NCBI GenBank assembly: GCA_963791425.1
Contig: CAWBSE010000008.1
Coordinates: 248,001-312,000, forward strand
Source of the DNA: DATBLE01 sp963791425
GTDB lineage: Bacteria > Actinomycetota > Thermoleophilia > Gaiellales > Gaiellaceae
Direction: 5' to 3'
Length of the DNA stretch: 64,000 bases
The position numbers and the translations under genes were made by a program. Shown piece by piece: positions 39,496 to 50,019 of the stretch. The number at the start of each line of letters is the position of its first letter. Within the stretch, counting starts at the first letter, position 1. The notes below the pieces were generated by a model that made no database searches, was not told where the DNA came from, and was given only the letters and a program-made list of their open reading frames with translations.

Positions 39496-39831
39496 GCCAG
39501 CAGCGCTCGACCACGTCGCCGGCAACTCGCTTCGAGCCTTCTCGCGGCCGCGGAATCTTCTGCGAGTGGAAGGGCGTTGGCCCGGAGACGGCGAGGGTAA
39601 CGGTCACTGCCGCCGATGCGGACGGCGATCGACGGAATCAGCTGCTCGGCAGCGTGGCGGGCCCACTCGCTCGGTGCTCGTGCATCGGCTTGCTCTCCAT
39701 CGCAGGGAACTGCTTGTCCGTGACGCTCCGGCACCAACTGGCATAACGAACGTGAGTTCTAATCGTGGATCCGCGACCACTCAACGTGGCCGCCTCACCG
39801 CATCAGCACGCCTCGGAGGCTCGGTCACCGA

Positions 39832-39946
39832 GGGTGCACCGAGGGTGCACGAGAACGCAAAGCGCGGCGATTCGCGGCTACCGGCGACGGGCACAAACGG
39901 GCACGGCTACGCGAAAACGGGACAAATAGACCCCCTCCTCACTTGA
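39832..39946. repeat. Right arm of island 2 (copy of island 1 arm)
   Basis: This 115-nt block aligns without gaps in total length to 30987-31101 and abuts att copy 3 in the same way. It contains TGCAC repeats and ACGGGC direct repeats. Two independent copies next to two att cores mark it as part of the element ends rather than chance. Confidence 0.7.
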
Positions 39947-39988
39947 ATGGTAAGGAGGGGGTCTCCGGTTCGAGTCCGGAAGAGGGCT

Positions 39989-39990
<2 letters not shown>
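39947..39990 (+). repeat. att core, copy 3 (attR)
   Basis: Exact 44-bp copy of the tRNA-Thr 3' segment. The TGA stop of the leftward P-type ATPase gene begins inside it (complement of 39989-39991), so before both insertions the ATPase gene converged directly on tRNA-Thr. Confidence 0.88.
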
Positions 39991-42745
<2,755 letters not shown>

Positions 42746-42772
42746 CACGAGTCTCTTTCCTTCCGGTCAGCA

Positions 42773-43606
42773 TCAGAACGGGGTCGGGATGTTGCCCTTC
42801 GACGATTTCGGCTCGACGTACCCGTCGAGGCCCGGCGGCTTCGGCATCTTCACGTCCGGGGGTGCAAGCGGCTCGTAGGGAATCTGGCTGAGCAGGTGGG
42901 AGATGATGTTGAGCCGGCCGCGCTTCTTGTCGTCGTTGTCCACGATGTGCCACGGAGCCCACTCCGTGCTGGTGGCGGCGATCGTGTCGTCGCGGGCCTT
43001 CAGGTAGGCGGTCCGTCGTCTGTAGGACTTCAGGTCCGTGGGGGAGAGCTTCCAGTACTTGCGTGGATCGTCGATCCGGCTCTCGAGCCGGCGCGTCTGC
43101 TCGTCGAGACCGACGTTGAGGAAGTACTTGATCAGGATGATCCCGTCGTCGACCATCGCCTTCTCGACCAGCGGCACCATCTCGAGAAACCGCTTGGTCT
43201 GCTCCGCCGAGCAGTACCCCATCACCGGCTCGACGCCGGCACGGTTGTACCAGCTGCGGTCGAAGATCACGACCTCGCCGGCCGACGGGAAGTGAGCCAT
43301 GTAGCGCTGGATGTACATCTGCGACTTGACCCGCGCGTCCGGGGAGGGCAGGGCGACGTGCTTGAACACCCGAGGGCTCGTCCGCTCGGTGATCCGTCGA
43401 ATCGTGCCCCCCTTTCCCGCGGAGTCGACCCCCTCGAACACGATGCACACCCTGGCGCCGCTGGACTTGACCCACTCCTGCATTGCCACGAGCTCGGCCT
43501 GAAGGAGCCGCATCTCCCGCTCGTACTCCTTGGTCTTCATCTTCCCCGCAGAGGCCGCCTCGGCATTGTCCTTCCTGGCCTTTGCCCGTTTCTTGGTCTT
43601 GCCCAT
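42773..43606 (-). CDS. ppk2: Polyphosphate kinase 2
   Basis: 277 residues. PPK2 uses polyphosphate to phosphorylate nucleotides. Walker A is FEGVDSAGKGGTIRRITER, Walker B FDRSWYNRAGVEPVMGYC, the lid region KSYRRRTAYLKARDDTIAAT, and the C-terminal LISHLLSQIPYEPL are all typical of the short single-domain class. The N-terminal 35 residues are Lys/Ala-rich. The start at 43606 has GGAGGTGAGAG in front. It lies 27 bases upstream of the P-type ATPase on the same strand and may be cotranscribed. AMP or ADP as acceptor cannot be distinguished by eye. Confidence 0.92.
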   Translation of the reverse strand: MGKTKKRAKARKDNAEAASAGKMKTKEYEREMRLLQAELVAMQEWVKSSGARVCIVFEGVDSAGKGGTIRRITERTSPRVFKHVALPSPDARVKSQMYIQRYMAHFPSAGEVVIFDRSWYNRAGVEPVMGYCSAEQTKRFLEMVPLVEKAMVDDGIILIKYFLNVGLDEQTRRLESRIDDPRKYWKLSPTDLKSYRRRTAYLKARDDTIAATSTEWAPWHIVDNDDKKRGRLNIISHLLSQIPYEPLAPPDVKMPKPPGLDGYVEPKSSKGNIPTPF

Positions 43607-43734
43607 CTCTCTCACCTCCGACCGATCCGATCCAGTGCACTTCGGCGCTGACGGCGCCTGGACAACCCTGCCCCACAAAGGATGCCGTCCGCCTCGCCCC
43701 AGGCGGATGAAATCGATCACCGCGTGAGCTACAA

Positions 43735-43765
43735 AGGACGATCACGGTTCGAGTTCGGGAGAGCG
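43735..43765 (+). repeat. Possible degenerate tRNA-Thr T-arm / att relic
   Basis: CGGTTCGAGTTCGGGAGAG with a nearby TCA resembles the last ~25 bases of the att core (CGGTTCGAGTCCGGAAGAG) but carries several changes. It lies in the 255-base gene-free stretch between ppk2 and the methyltransferase, which otherwise shows nothing. Confidence 0.25.
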
Positions 43766-43861
43766 CGTCACGAGGCACGCGGCGTTGCGCTGTTCCGGCT
43801 CGAGCGCCACCCCGAGGCCGCGGAGGCGTCACGGCTCGCACCCGGGCCGCCGTCGGGCGGT

Positions 43862-44590
43862 CTAGCGGCGGCAGAGCCAGGTCGCGCACAGGGTCGACGC
43901 ATCGGCCGGCCGGTGGGTGTACTCCTCGTTGACCGCGAGCACTTCGAAACCCGCGCCGACGAGCGCCGCCCGCACGGCCGCGGGGCGGTGGAAGTGCTGC
44001 CGGTGCTCCTCGCTGAACGGTGCGCCGTCCGCCGGGTCGATCTCGATCGTCGTGTCGCATGTCCGGGCGGCCGTGTCGACCACGCTGGTGATCACGAAGC
44101 GGCTCCCGTCCTGTTCGCCGTCGACGACGGGGTTGGCGGCGGCGAAGTCCATCATCGCGTCGGTGTGGAGGTCGAAGACGAGCCACCCTCCGGGCCGCAC
44201 CCGCTCCGCCAGGGCCACCACGGTCGGCGGCAGCTCGGCCGGCGTGAGGTAGTTGAAGCCGTCGAAGGTGGAGACGGCGGCGTCGAAGACACCCTCGACC
44301 GCCAACTCGGGAAGGACCACTCGCTCGAGCCGCACGTCCGGGCCGAGCAGCGCCCGGGCACGGGCGAGCATCGCATCGGATGCGTCGACGCCGACGATGT
44401 CGTAGCCGCGCTCGATCAGGGCGGCGGCGAGGAGTCCGGTGCCGCAGCAGACGTCGAGAACCGAGTGCACGGCCGGCTCGCTGCCGCTCCAGAGCTCGTG
44501 GAGGAACGACGCCAGACGGTCATGGCCGGGGTCGACGACGATCTCGTCGTAGACCCCGGCCAGCCGCGTATACGCCTCGACGCGGCTCAC
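43862..44590 (-). CDS. Class I SAM-dependent methyltransferase
   Basis: 242 residues. Motif I SVLDVCCGTGLLAAALIERG, acidic loop IVGVDASDAML, motif II-like FDAAVSTFDGFNYL and post-motif VRPGGWLVFDLHTD define the Rossmann methyltransferase fold. The N-terminal YTRLAGVYDEIVVDPGHDRL is common in small-molecule methyltransferases of the UbiE/BioC-like group. The C-terminal half has beta strands DTTIEIDPADGAPFSEEHRQ typical of a substrate-binding insertion. Substrate unknown. It is 20 bases downstream of nothing obvious and lies in the same direction as the SHOCT gene. Confidence 0.85.
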   Translation of the reverse strand: MSRVEAYTRLAGVYDEIVVDPGHDRLASFLHELWSGSEPAVHSVLDVCCGTGLLAAALIERGYDIVGVDASDAMLARARALLGPDVRLERVVLPELAVEGVFDAAVSTFDGFNYLTPAELPPTVVALAERVRPGGWLVFDLHTDAMMDFAAANPVVDGEQDGSRFVITSVVDTAARTCDTTIEIDPADGAPFSEEHRQHFHRPAAVRAALVGAGFEVLAVNEEYTHRPADASTLCATWLCRR

Positions 44591-44609
44591 GCGAGAGGCG
44601 CGGTCGGAT

Positions 44610-44873
44610 CTAGATCCCGAGAACCTTGGCCTTGGCGGCCGAGAACTCCTCGTCCGTGAGGACGCCCTGGGTGTGCAGGTTCGCCAGGTTCTGGAGCTCC
44701 GCGTTCTGGTCGGGCTCCGCCGGCTCGGCCGGAGCCGCCGGCTGCTGGGCGTCGTAGGCGGCCTGGTCCTGCGCCGCGTACTTCTCGGATTGGCGGTGCT
44801 GGACGCGCCCGGACACGGCCGTCGCGGTTCCGGCGACGACGGCGGTTCTTGCTGCCATACGCATGAGTCCCAT
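44610..44873 (-). CDS. Small SHOCT-domain protein
   Basis: 87 residues. The N-terminal Ala/Val-rich segment (MAARTAVVAGTATAVSG) may be membrane-associated. The C-terminal SHOCT domain reads ELQNLANLHTQGVLTDEEFS and AAKAKVLGI. SHOCT domains are short C-terminal modules of oligomerisation. A close relative is encoded at 58258-58515 with the same L-A-x-LH-x-G-x-LTDEEF core. The gene lies in a group of small stress-type proteins. Confidence 0.85.
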   Translation of the reverse strand: MGLMRMAARTAVVAGTATAVSGRVQHRQSEKYAAQDQAAYDAQQPAAPAEPAEPDQNAELQNLANLHTQGVLTDEEFSAAKAKVLGI

Positions 44874-44908
44874 ATTCGCTACCTCTCGATCGGTGAAGTG
44901 GACGGGTT

Positions 44909-45322
44909 CTAGCTCGCTGCCAGGTGCGCTGCGACGACGTCGGCGGGGATGCGGACCGAGTCGATCAGCACCGCGTCCGCGGCCTGGAACGCCGCGACTG
45001 CCTCCCGCGCCCAGACGTTCTCGAACGCGAGCAGGAGCGCCGAGGTGTTGGCCGGCAGGTCGTCGCTGACCTCTTCGGCATCCTCGTGGTTCAGCGCCCC
45101 CGGCTCGGTGATGTCGATCTCCAGGAATGCGGCCCCATCAGGGCCGATGTCCTCGGCCTCGATGACCGTCACCGTGCCGTCCTCGCCTTTCATGACGAAC
45201 AGCAGGTCGAGCACTCGAATCGTTCCGGCTTCCACCAGGTCCAGGATCGCCGGCGCAATGCGTCCGGTGAACTTGTTGCCTGGGAAGCCAATGATGAAGA
45301 CGTCGACAGGGCCGACTTCCAT
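44909..45322 (-). CDS. DUF6325 family protein
   Basis: 137 residues from ATG 45322 with GGAGAGACC in front. It begins MEVGPVDVFIIGFPGNKFTG and continues ILDLVEAGTIRVLDLLFVMK, then GTVTVIEAEDIGPDG and a C-terminal domain LPANTSALLLAFENVWAREA and FQAADAVLIDSVRIP. This order is that of DUF6325, related to DUF1269 proteins but lacking the glycine-rich hydrophobic hairpin. Function unknown; actinobacterial members are often stress-induced. Confidence 0.84.
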   Translation of the reverse strand: MEVGPVDVFIIGFPGNKFTGRIAPAILDLVEAGTIRVLDLLFVMKGEDGTVTVIEAEDIGPDGAAFLEIDITEPGALNHEDAEEVSDDLPANTSALLLAFENVWAREAVAAFQAADAVLIDSVRIPADVVAAHLAAS

Positions 45323-45800
45323 TGGTCTCTCCTTGTTGGTGGTCGCGTTCAGGGTACGGGCGCGCCTGGTGCTGTCGGTGGCGAACCCGGCTCGATACAG
45401 AGACAACACTAAATCACAAAGATCTCGTCGGCCAAACCGGGGCTCTACTCGCGGCGAACGATCTCGCTACCCGGTTATCGCGTGCCGACGGCCGCGCGAA
45501 ACCGCCGGGCCCCGAGTTCCGTTCAAGCGCTCACATGCGCCGAGGCGGCACACTCGGCTGCGAACGTCGTGCCGGCGATGAACCGCGAGAGCAGCCCGAA
45601 CCGCCGCTCGGCGGCTCGATCGCGCATTTCGCTCGACCGAGCCCTCGATTCAGTTCGTCGGCTACGCGGTCGTCGAGCAGGCTCGCGACCTCCAGCCTGG
45701 TCACCGACACCGGCGACACGACCGCGATCCGCCTCTTCGCCAACAACGTCTACACGAAGCTCGCGACGTCCAGCTCGTTCTCGATCTGAGCGTCTGACTC
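45323..45800. other. Non-coding or decayed stretch
   Basis: No frame here resembles a known protein. A plus-strand frame ends TDTGDTTAIRLFANNVYTK and ATSSSFSI at 45789, faintly like the end of a transport or regulator domain, but with no start or fold. It may be remnant sequence or the regulatory region of the DUF6325 gene. Confidence 0.4.
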
Positions 45801-45834
45801 GTGGCCGGCGGCGCCCAGCGGCGCCGCCGGCCAC
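45800..45834 (-). terminator. Strong hairpin after the quinone oxidoreductase gene
   Basis: A 15-bp perfect stem (45801-45815 with 45820-45834, GTGGCCGGCGGCGCC and its complement) with a 4-base loop lies 5 bases past the leftward stop at 45840. No T tract follows, but stem strength and position suit a terminator or mRNA-end stabiliser. Confidence 0.6.
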
Positions 45835-45839
45835 GATCG

Positions 45840-46823
45840 TCAGATCTCGAGGACGACCTTGCCGGTCGACTTCCGCTCGTCGATCAGGAGGAGCGCGTCG
45901 ACGGCCTGTTCGAGCGGGAACGCGGCTCCGACGTGCGGGCGAACGTGACCCGACTCGATCAGGGCGGCGAGCTCGACGCCGATCTGCCGGCACACGTCCG
46001 GCTTGGGCAGTGCGTAGGCGCCCCAGCCGGCACCGATCACCTCGGTGTTGCCGAGCAGCAGGCGGTTGACCTTGACCTCGGGAATCGAGCCGCCGGCGAA
46101 TCCGGCGACGACCAGCCGGCCGCCCTCGCGGAGCGAGCGGAGACTGTCGGTGAAGCGGTCGCCCCCGACCGGGTCGACCACGAGGTCGACGCCCCCGCCG
46201 GTCAGCTCTCTGGCCTCGTCCTTCCACGGCCCGTCGGCGAAGAGGACGTCACCGGCGCCGGCCTCGCGGGCGACCCGCGCCTTGTCCTCGGTCGACACGA
46301 CCGCGATCGTCCTCGCCCCGAGCCCGCCGGCGACCTGCAGGACGGCCGTGCCGATCCCACCGGCCGCCCCGTGGACGAGCACCGTCTCGCCGGCGGCGAG
46401 CCGGCCGCGAATGGTCAACGCGAACAGGGCGGTGTGGTAGTTGAGGATCAACCCGGCGCCCTGGCGGTCGTCGAGCGCGTCCGGCAGCGGGAAGGCCAGG
46501 AACTCGGGCGCGACGGCGACCTCGGCGAAGGCGCCCAGGCCGCACAGGGCGGCGACCCGGTCGCCCGCGGAGAGCGCGGATCCATCCGGCGCCGAGCGCA
46601 CGACGCCCGCGACCTCGCTGCCCGGGACGAACGGAAGCTCGGGACTGACCTGGTACTGGCCGCGCGACTGCAGCACCTCGGGGAACGAGACGCCGGCAGC
46701 CCGCACCTCGACGACGACACCGCTTCCCGGCGTCAGCCAGTGTGACGGGCGGGGTTCGTCGATCTCGACGACGGCGAGCGCCTCGCGCGGCCCGTCGTGG
46801 CTCGTGATCTGGACAGCACGCAT
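45840..46823 (-). CDS. Zinc-independent quinone oxidoreductase (MDR family)
   Basis: 327 residues. N-terminal GroES-like fold (VVVEVRAAGVSFPEVLQSRG, LPFVPGSEVAGVV), then an NADPH-binding Rossmann domain with VLVHGAAGGIGTAVLQVAGG and DLVVDPVGGDRFTDSLRSL. The Cys/His zinc ligands of alcohol dehydrogenases are absent, and Tyr/Asn in LILNYHTALFAL is as in QOR proteins. It probably reduces quinones or enones with NADPH. The VOC-family gene lies 9 bases upstream on the same strand, so the two may form an operon. Confidence 0.9.
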   Translation of the reverse strand: MRAVQITSHDGPREALAVVEIDEPRPSHWLTPGSGVVVEVRAAGVSFPEVLQSRGQYQVSPELPFVPGSEVAGVVRSAPDGSALSAGDRVAALCGLGAFAEVAVAPEFLAFPLPDALDDRQGAGLILNYHTALFALTIRGRLAAGETVLVHGAAGGIGTAVLQVAGGLGARTIAVVSTEDKARVAREAGAGDVLFADGPWKDEARELTGGGVDLVVDPVGGDRFTDSLRSLREGGRLVVAGFAGGSIPEVKVNRLLLGNTEVIGAGWGAYALPKPDVCRQIGVELAALIESGHVRPHVGAAFPLEQAVDALLLIDERKSTGKVVLEI

Positions 46824-46832
46824 CGAGGCAGC

Positions 46833-47303
46833 CTATGCCCCGGCCGCCCGCTCCAGCTCGTCGATCTGGAGCTTCTTCATCTGCAGCATCGCCTCCATCG
46901 CGCGCCCGGCCCTCGCGGGGTCGGGATCGCCGAGCAGGCGCGGCAACACGTTCGGGACGATCTGCCACGAGACGCCGAAGCGGTCCTTGCACCAACCGCA
47001 CGGGCCTTCCTCCCCGCCCTCGGTGAGCGCGTCCCAGTACCGGTCGACCTCCGCCTGGTCCTCGCAGTGGACCTGGAACGAGATCGCCTCCGTAAAGGAG
47101 TAGTTCGGTCCGCCGTTGAGGGCGAGGAACGGCTGCCCGAGCAGCTCGAAGCTGACGGTCATGACCGTCCCGGCATCACGCGGCCCGGCCTCGCCGTAGT
47201 GGGTCACGCCGGTGATGCGCGCGTCAGGAAACATGGAGGTGTAGAAGGTCGCGGCCTCCTCTCCCTCGGTGTCGAACCACAGGCAGGTGGTCAGCGGCTG
47301 CAT
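46833..47303 (-). CDS. VOC-superfamily PhnB-like protein
   Basis: 156 residues. It has the PhnB/3-demethylubiquinone-methyltransferase-like arrangement: TCLWFDTEGEEAATFYTSMF, ITGVTHYGEAGPRDAGTVMTV, FLALNGGPNYSFTEAISFQV, DRYWDALTEGGEEGPCGWCK, DRFGVSWQIVPNVLPRLL. These VOC proteins use paired beta-alpha-beta-beta-beta modules. No methyltransferase motif is present, so the old name is misleading. Function unknown, often stress- or antibiotic-linked. Followed closely by the oxidoreductase. Confidence 0.87.
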   Translation of the reverse strand: MQPLTTCLWFDTEGEEAATFYTSMFPDARITGVTHYGEAGPRDAGTVMTVSFELLGQPFLALNGGPNYSFTEAISFQVHCEDQAEVDRYWDALTEGGEEGPCGWCKDRFGVSWQIVPNVLPRLLGDPDPARAGRAMEAMLQMKKLQIDELERAAGA

Positions 47304-47357
47304 GGTGTCTCCTTTTCAGGTCGCGGTGGGTGATGTTTGGGCGCTGGACAACGGGGC

Positions 47358-47711
47358 ATGAAATCGGGCGTGAGCAACGACACGCCGCAGCTCGCATTCG
47401 CGTTGCACGACGGGCCCGCATCCGAGGACGGGATCGTCGTGCACGTGAACTTCGGCATCTTCACCGGCCGGGAGGCTTCGCTGGCGGAGGTCGACCGTTT
47501 GGCCGGCGCGCTCCTCGAGCGGGTCGAGCAGGTGACGATCGTCTCCGAGGTTCGGCACGAGATCGACCGGCACTCCGAGGCGGCCGTCCACCAGGTGCGG
47601 ATCGAGGTGCCGGCGGACGGCGACGGCGAGGTCGAGCGGTGGCTGCTTCAGCAAGCCGAGCTCTGGGCTCGGCGCTGCATCGAGGACCGGACGGTCGGAA
47701 CCGTCAGCTAG
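47358..47711 (+). CDS. Hypothetical small protein
   Basis: 117 residues from ATG 47358. Alternating strands and helices: LAFALHDGPASEDGIVVHVN, TGREASLAEVDRLAGALLER, VEQVTIVSEVRHEIDRHSEA, VHQVRIEVPADGDGEVERWL. No signal or membrane segment. It is convergent with the STAS gene and overlaps its 3' end by 8 bases. Family not recognised; the compact ferredoxin-like pattern suggests a small binding domain. Confidence 0.55.
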   Translation: MKSGVSNDTPQLAFALHDGPASEDGIVVHVNFGIFTGREASLAEVDRLAGALLERVEQVTIVSEVRHEIDRHSEAAVHQVRIEVPADGDGEVERWLLQQAELWARRCIEDRTVGTVS

Positions 47712-48087
47712 GTTCGGCGGCCGGCGCGGCGAGCGCGTCCGGAAGGGTGTCGTAGATCCTGAACGCCCGGTCGAGCAGCGTGATCGAGAGGATCCGGCGG
47801 ATGTTCAGGTCGGAGCAGACGATCATGAGCTCGCTCCCGATCAGCCGCAGACGCTTGACCGCCCCGAGCAGCACGCCGAGGGTGGTCGAGTCGACGAAGG
47901 TCGCGTCCGTCATGTCGACGACGATCCGTGTCGGCTCCTCGGCGACGATCCGCAGCAGCTCGGACTTGAGCTCGGGCGCGGTGTAGAGATCGACCTCGCC
48001 GCTGAGAGCGACGACGAACGTGCCGTCGCCCACCCTCCGGGTGACCACATCGAAGTCCATTTCGCGGATGTCCGATCCGATCGCCAT
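47704..48087 (-). CDS. STAS-domain anti-anti-sigma factor
   Basis: 127 residues. GTFVVALSGEVDLYTAPELK begins the STAS fold, and VVDMTDATFVDSTTLGVLLG carries the phosphorylatable Ser (DST) of SpoIIAA/RsbV proteins, followed by VKRLRLIGSELMIVC. Unphosphorylated protein should release the SigB-type sigma factor from its kinase. A second STAS protein lies at 48497-48850 with the same DSTTLGVL core. The two flank a DUF6458 gene near the sigma operon. Confidence 0.92.
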   Translation of the reverse strand: MAIGSDIREMDFDVVTRRVGDGTFVVALSGEVDLYTAPELKSELLRIVAEEPTRIVVDMTDATFVDSTTLGVLLGAVKRLRLIGSELMIVCSDLNIRRILSITLLDRAFRIYDTLPDALAAPAAEPS

Positions 48088-48091
48088 AGCG

Positions 48092-48313
48092 TCAGCGAAT
48101 GATGGTCGTGGTGTCGCGGCCCTGCGTGCCGCGCGGCGCGCCGAATCCGCCCCAGGTCGACCGGAAGGCGAGCGAGACGACGAAGCCGACGATTCCGACG
48201 ACGAGGAGGATGACTCCCGCGGTGTGGATGCTGAATCCGGATGCCGTCGTGTCGACCGCCGAGATCAGGACGGCGCCGGCGGCGGCCACTAGCAGTGAGA
48301 CGGTGATTCCCAT
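48092..48313 (-). CDS. DUF6458-like two-helix membrane protein
   Basis: 73 residues from ATG 48313 with AAGGAG upstream. Two membrane helices (ITVSLLVAAAGAVLISAVDT and HTAGVILLVVGIVGFVVSLA) joined by a short loop, then a polar tail FRSTWGGFGAPRGTQGRDTT. This is the size and layout of actinobacterial DUF6458 proteins. It lies between two STAS genes, 4 bases from the first, so expression with the stress cassette is likely. Confidence 0.75.
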   Translation of the reverse strand: MGITVSLLVAAAGAVLISAVDTTASGFSIHTAGVILLVVGIVGFVVSLAFRSTWGGFGAPRGTQGRDTTTIIR

Positions 48314-48424
48314 CGTTGGCAACTCCTTCGGTGCTGTTCGAAAAGACGTGCGAGGAGCGTGGATTACCCGCGGTACGTCTCCCTGAAACGACCCGCCGAC
48401 GAGATTCAGTCGACCCCCTCCGGC

Positions 48425-48451
48425 GTTTGAGCCTGGCCCGCGACTGGGTAG
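48425..48451 (+). promoter_or_regulatory. Possible SigB-type promoter of the second STAS gene
   Basis: GTTTGA (48425-48430), 15 bases, GGGTAG (48446-48451), 45 bases before ATG 48497. SigB-type promoters follow GTTT-N13/16-GGGTAT. A match would place the antagonist under control of the sigma factor encoded next door. Confidence 0.4.
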
Positions 48452-48496
48452 GTTGATGTCATGACCCCCAGGCATCCGCACGCTCGCTGACGTCCG

Positions 48497-48850
48497 ATGG
48501 TCGACTTCAGAATCGCAACCGCAGACCTCGGGGACGGCGTGTTCACTGTCAGCGTCGCCGGCGAGGTCGATCTGGCGACGGCGCCCGAGTTGAAGGAGGC
48601 GCTCGTCGACGTGATCGGCCGCGGCGCCCGCGGCGTCCTGGTCGACCTCTCGAACGCGACGTTCATCGACTCGACCACGCTGGGCGTCCTGATGGGCGCG
48701 ATCAAGCGGCTCCGGCCCGCAGGCGGCGAGCTGGCGATCGCCTGCCACGACTCCAACATCCGCAAGATCTTCGAGATCACGCTTCTCGACCGCGTGTTCA
48801 AGATCTTCGAGACGCCCGGCGCGGGCGTCGAGTACCTGCGCGGGCTCTAG
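48497..48850 (+). CDS. STAS-domain anti-anti-sigma factor
   Basis: 117 residues. DGVFTVSVAGEVDLATAPEL, GVLVDLSNATFIDSTTLGVL with the phosphoacceptor Ser, and IKRLRPAGGELAIACHDSN are standard SpoIIAA/RsbV features. It converges on the anti-sigma kinase gene, whose stop lies 4 bases beyond. With the paralog at 47704 it gives two inputs to the same partner switch. Confidence 0.92.
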   Translation: MVDFRIATADLGDGVFTVSVAGEVDLATAPELKEALVDVIGRGARGVLVDLSNATFIDSTTLGVLMGAIKRLRPAGGELAIACHDSNIRKIFEITLLDRVFKIFETPGAGVEYLRGL

Positions 48851-48853
48851 CCT

Positions 48854-49267
48854 CTAGCTCTCGGGGCTGAACCGCTTCACGAACGCGAGCCGGGTGCCCG
48901 CACTGGTGCTCGAGATCGTCAGCTCGTCGCTGAGGACGCGGATGATCATCAGGCCCATGCCGTTACCGCCGCCGTTCCGGTCGGCGTCGGCGTGCGGCTC
49001 GAAGCCGGTGCCGGTGTCCTCGACCTCGATCGCGAGCTCGCCCTCGGCGACCGTGTAGCGGACGACGATCTCGCCGCTCTCTCCGTCGCGGTACGCGTGC
49101 TTGACCACGTTCGTGCACGCCTCGGTGACCGCGAGCTTCAGGTCGGAGACGACCTCCCGCGATGCGCCGGCATTCGCCGCGACCCCGGCGAGCGCGAGCC
49201 GCGCGAGCGCGAGGTTCTCGGCCCGGGCGTCGAGCCGCAGCTCGACCGTCTGTCCGTTGTTCGTCAC
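48854..49267 (-). CDS. rsbW: Anti-sigma factor serine kinase (RsbW/SpoIIAB-like)
   Basis: 137 residues from GTG 49267. GHKL ATPase motifs: N box KLAVTEACTNVVKHAYRDG, G1 box VEDTGTGFEP, G2 box GGGNGMGLMIIRVLSDEL. It should bind and inhibit the sigma factor and phosphorylate STAS partners. The GTG overlaps the sigma stop by four bases (GTGA), ensuring stoichiometric synthesis. Confidence 0.92.
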   Translation of the reverse strand: MTNNGQTVELRLDARAENLALARLALAGVAANAGASREVVSDLKLAVTEACTNVVKHAYRDGESGEIVVRYTVAEGELAIEVEDTGTGFEPHADADRNGGGNGMGLMIIRVLSDELTISSTSAGTRLAFVKRFSPES

Positions 49268-50019
49268 GTTGCGATCTCCTCGCTCAGCGTCTCGAGTGCC
49301 CGCCTGATCAGGCGGGACACGTGCATCTGTGAGATTCCGATCTCCACGGCGATCTGCGACTGCGTCAGGCCGTCGACGAACCGCAAATGGACGATGCGCC
49401 GTTCGCGGTCGTCGAGTGCCTTGAGCCCGGAGGCGAGCAGCTGGCGGTTCTCGGCGGCCACGTACCCGAGCTCCTCGTCGTCGATCAGGTCGATCAGCTC
49501 GGCGCCGGCGCCGTCGTCGGAATCGAGCTGCCGCGTCAGCGACTTCGAGGCATAGGCCCGCCCCACTTCGATCGCCTCCACCACCTCTTCCTCCTCGACT
49601 CCGGCCTCCTTCGCGAGCTCGGCGATCGTCGGCGAGCGCCCGAGCTGCGCGGTGAGCTCCTCGATCAGGCGCGAGAGCCGGTAGTGCAGCTCCTTCAGCC
49701 GGCGCGGGACGGTCACCGACCAGCCGCGGTCGCGGAAGTGCCGCTTGAGCTCTCCGACCACGGTCGGGAAGACGTAGGTCATCAGCTCGACGTCGCGGTC
49801 GAGGTCGAACCGGTCGATCGCCTTGATCAGCCCGACCGACGCGACCTGCTCGAGGTCCTCGATCTGCTCGCCGCGCCCGGCGTACCGGTAGGCGATGCTG
49901 CGGACCACTGGGATGAAGCTTTCGATCAGGCGGTCGCGGGCCGCGATGTCGCCGTTCTCCCGGTACGCGCGCAGGAGCGCGCGGCGATCCGTTTCGGAAA
50001 CGGACCCGGCGCTCGTCAC
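49264..50019 (-). CDS. SigB/SigF-family stress sigma factor
   Basis: 251 residues from GTG. Region 2 is RLIESFIPVVRSIAYRYAGR followed by QIEDLEQVASVGLIKAIDRF, region 2.4-3 YVFPTVVGELKRHFRDRGWS then VPRRLKELHYRLSRLIEEL, and region 4 IVHLRFVDGLTQSQIAVEIG then SQMHVSRLIRRAL. This is the SigB/F/G type that recognises GTTT...GGGTA promoters, not the WhiG/FliA type inferred for the pilus genes. It overlaps both the upstream ATPase-like gene and the downstream anti-sigma kinase gene. Confidence 0.94.
   Translation of the reverse strand: MTSAGSVSETDRRALLRAYRENGDIAARDRLIESFIPVVRSIAYRYAGRGEQIEDLEQVASVGLIKAIDRFDLDRDVELMTYVFPTVVGELKRHFRDRGWSVTVPRRLKELHYRLSRLIEELTAQLGRSPTIAELAKEAGVEEEEVVEAIEVGRAYASKSLTRQLDSDDGAGAELIDLIDDEELGYVAAENRQLLASGLKALDDRERRIVHLRFVDGLTQSQIAVEIGISQMHVSRLIRRALETLSEEIAT

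Noticed and set aside
45323..45800. LuxR-like fragment suggested by VYTKL near 45760
   Set aside because: Only five residues match, with no helix-turn-helix before them and no start codon context.
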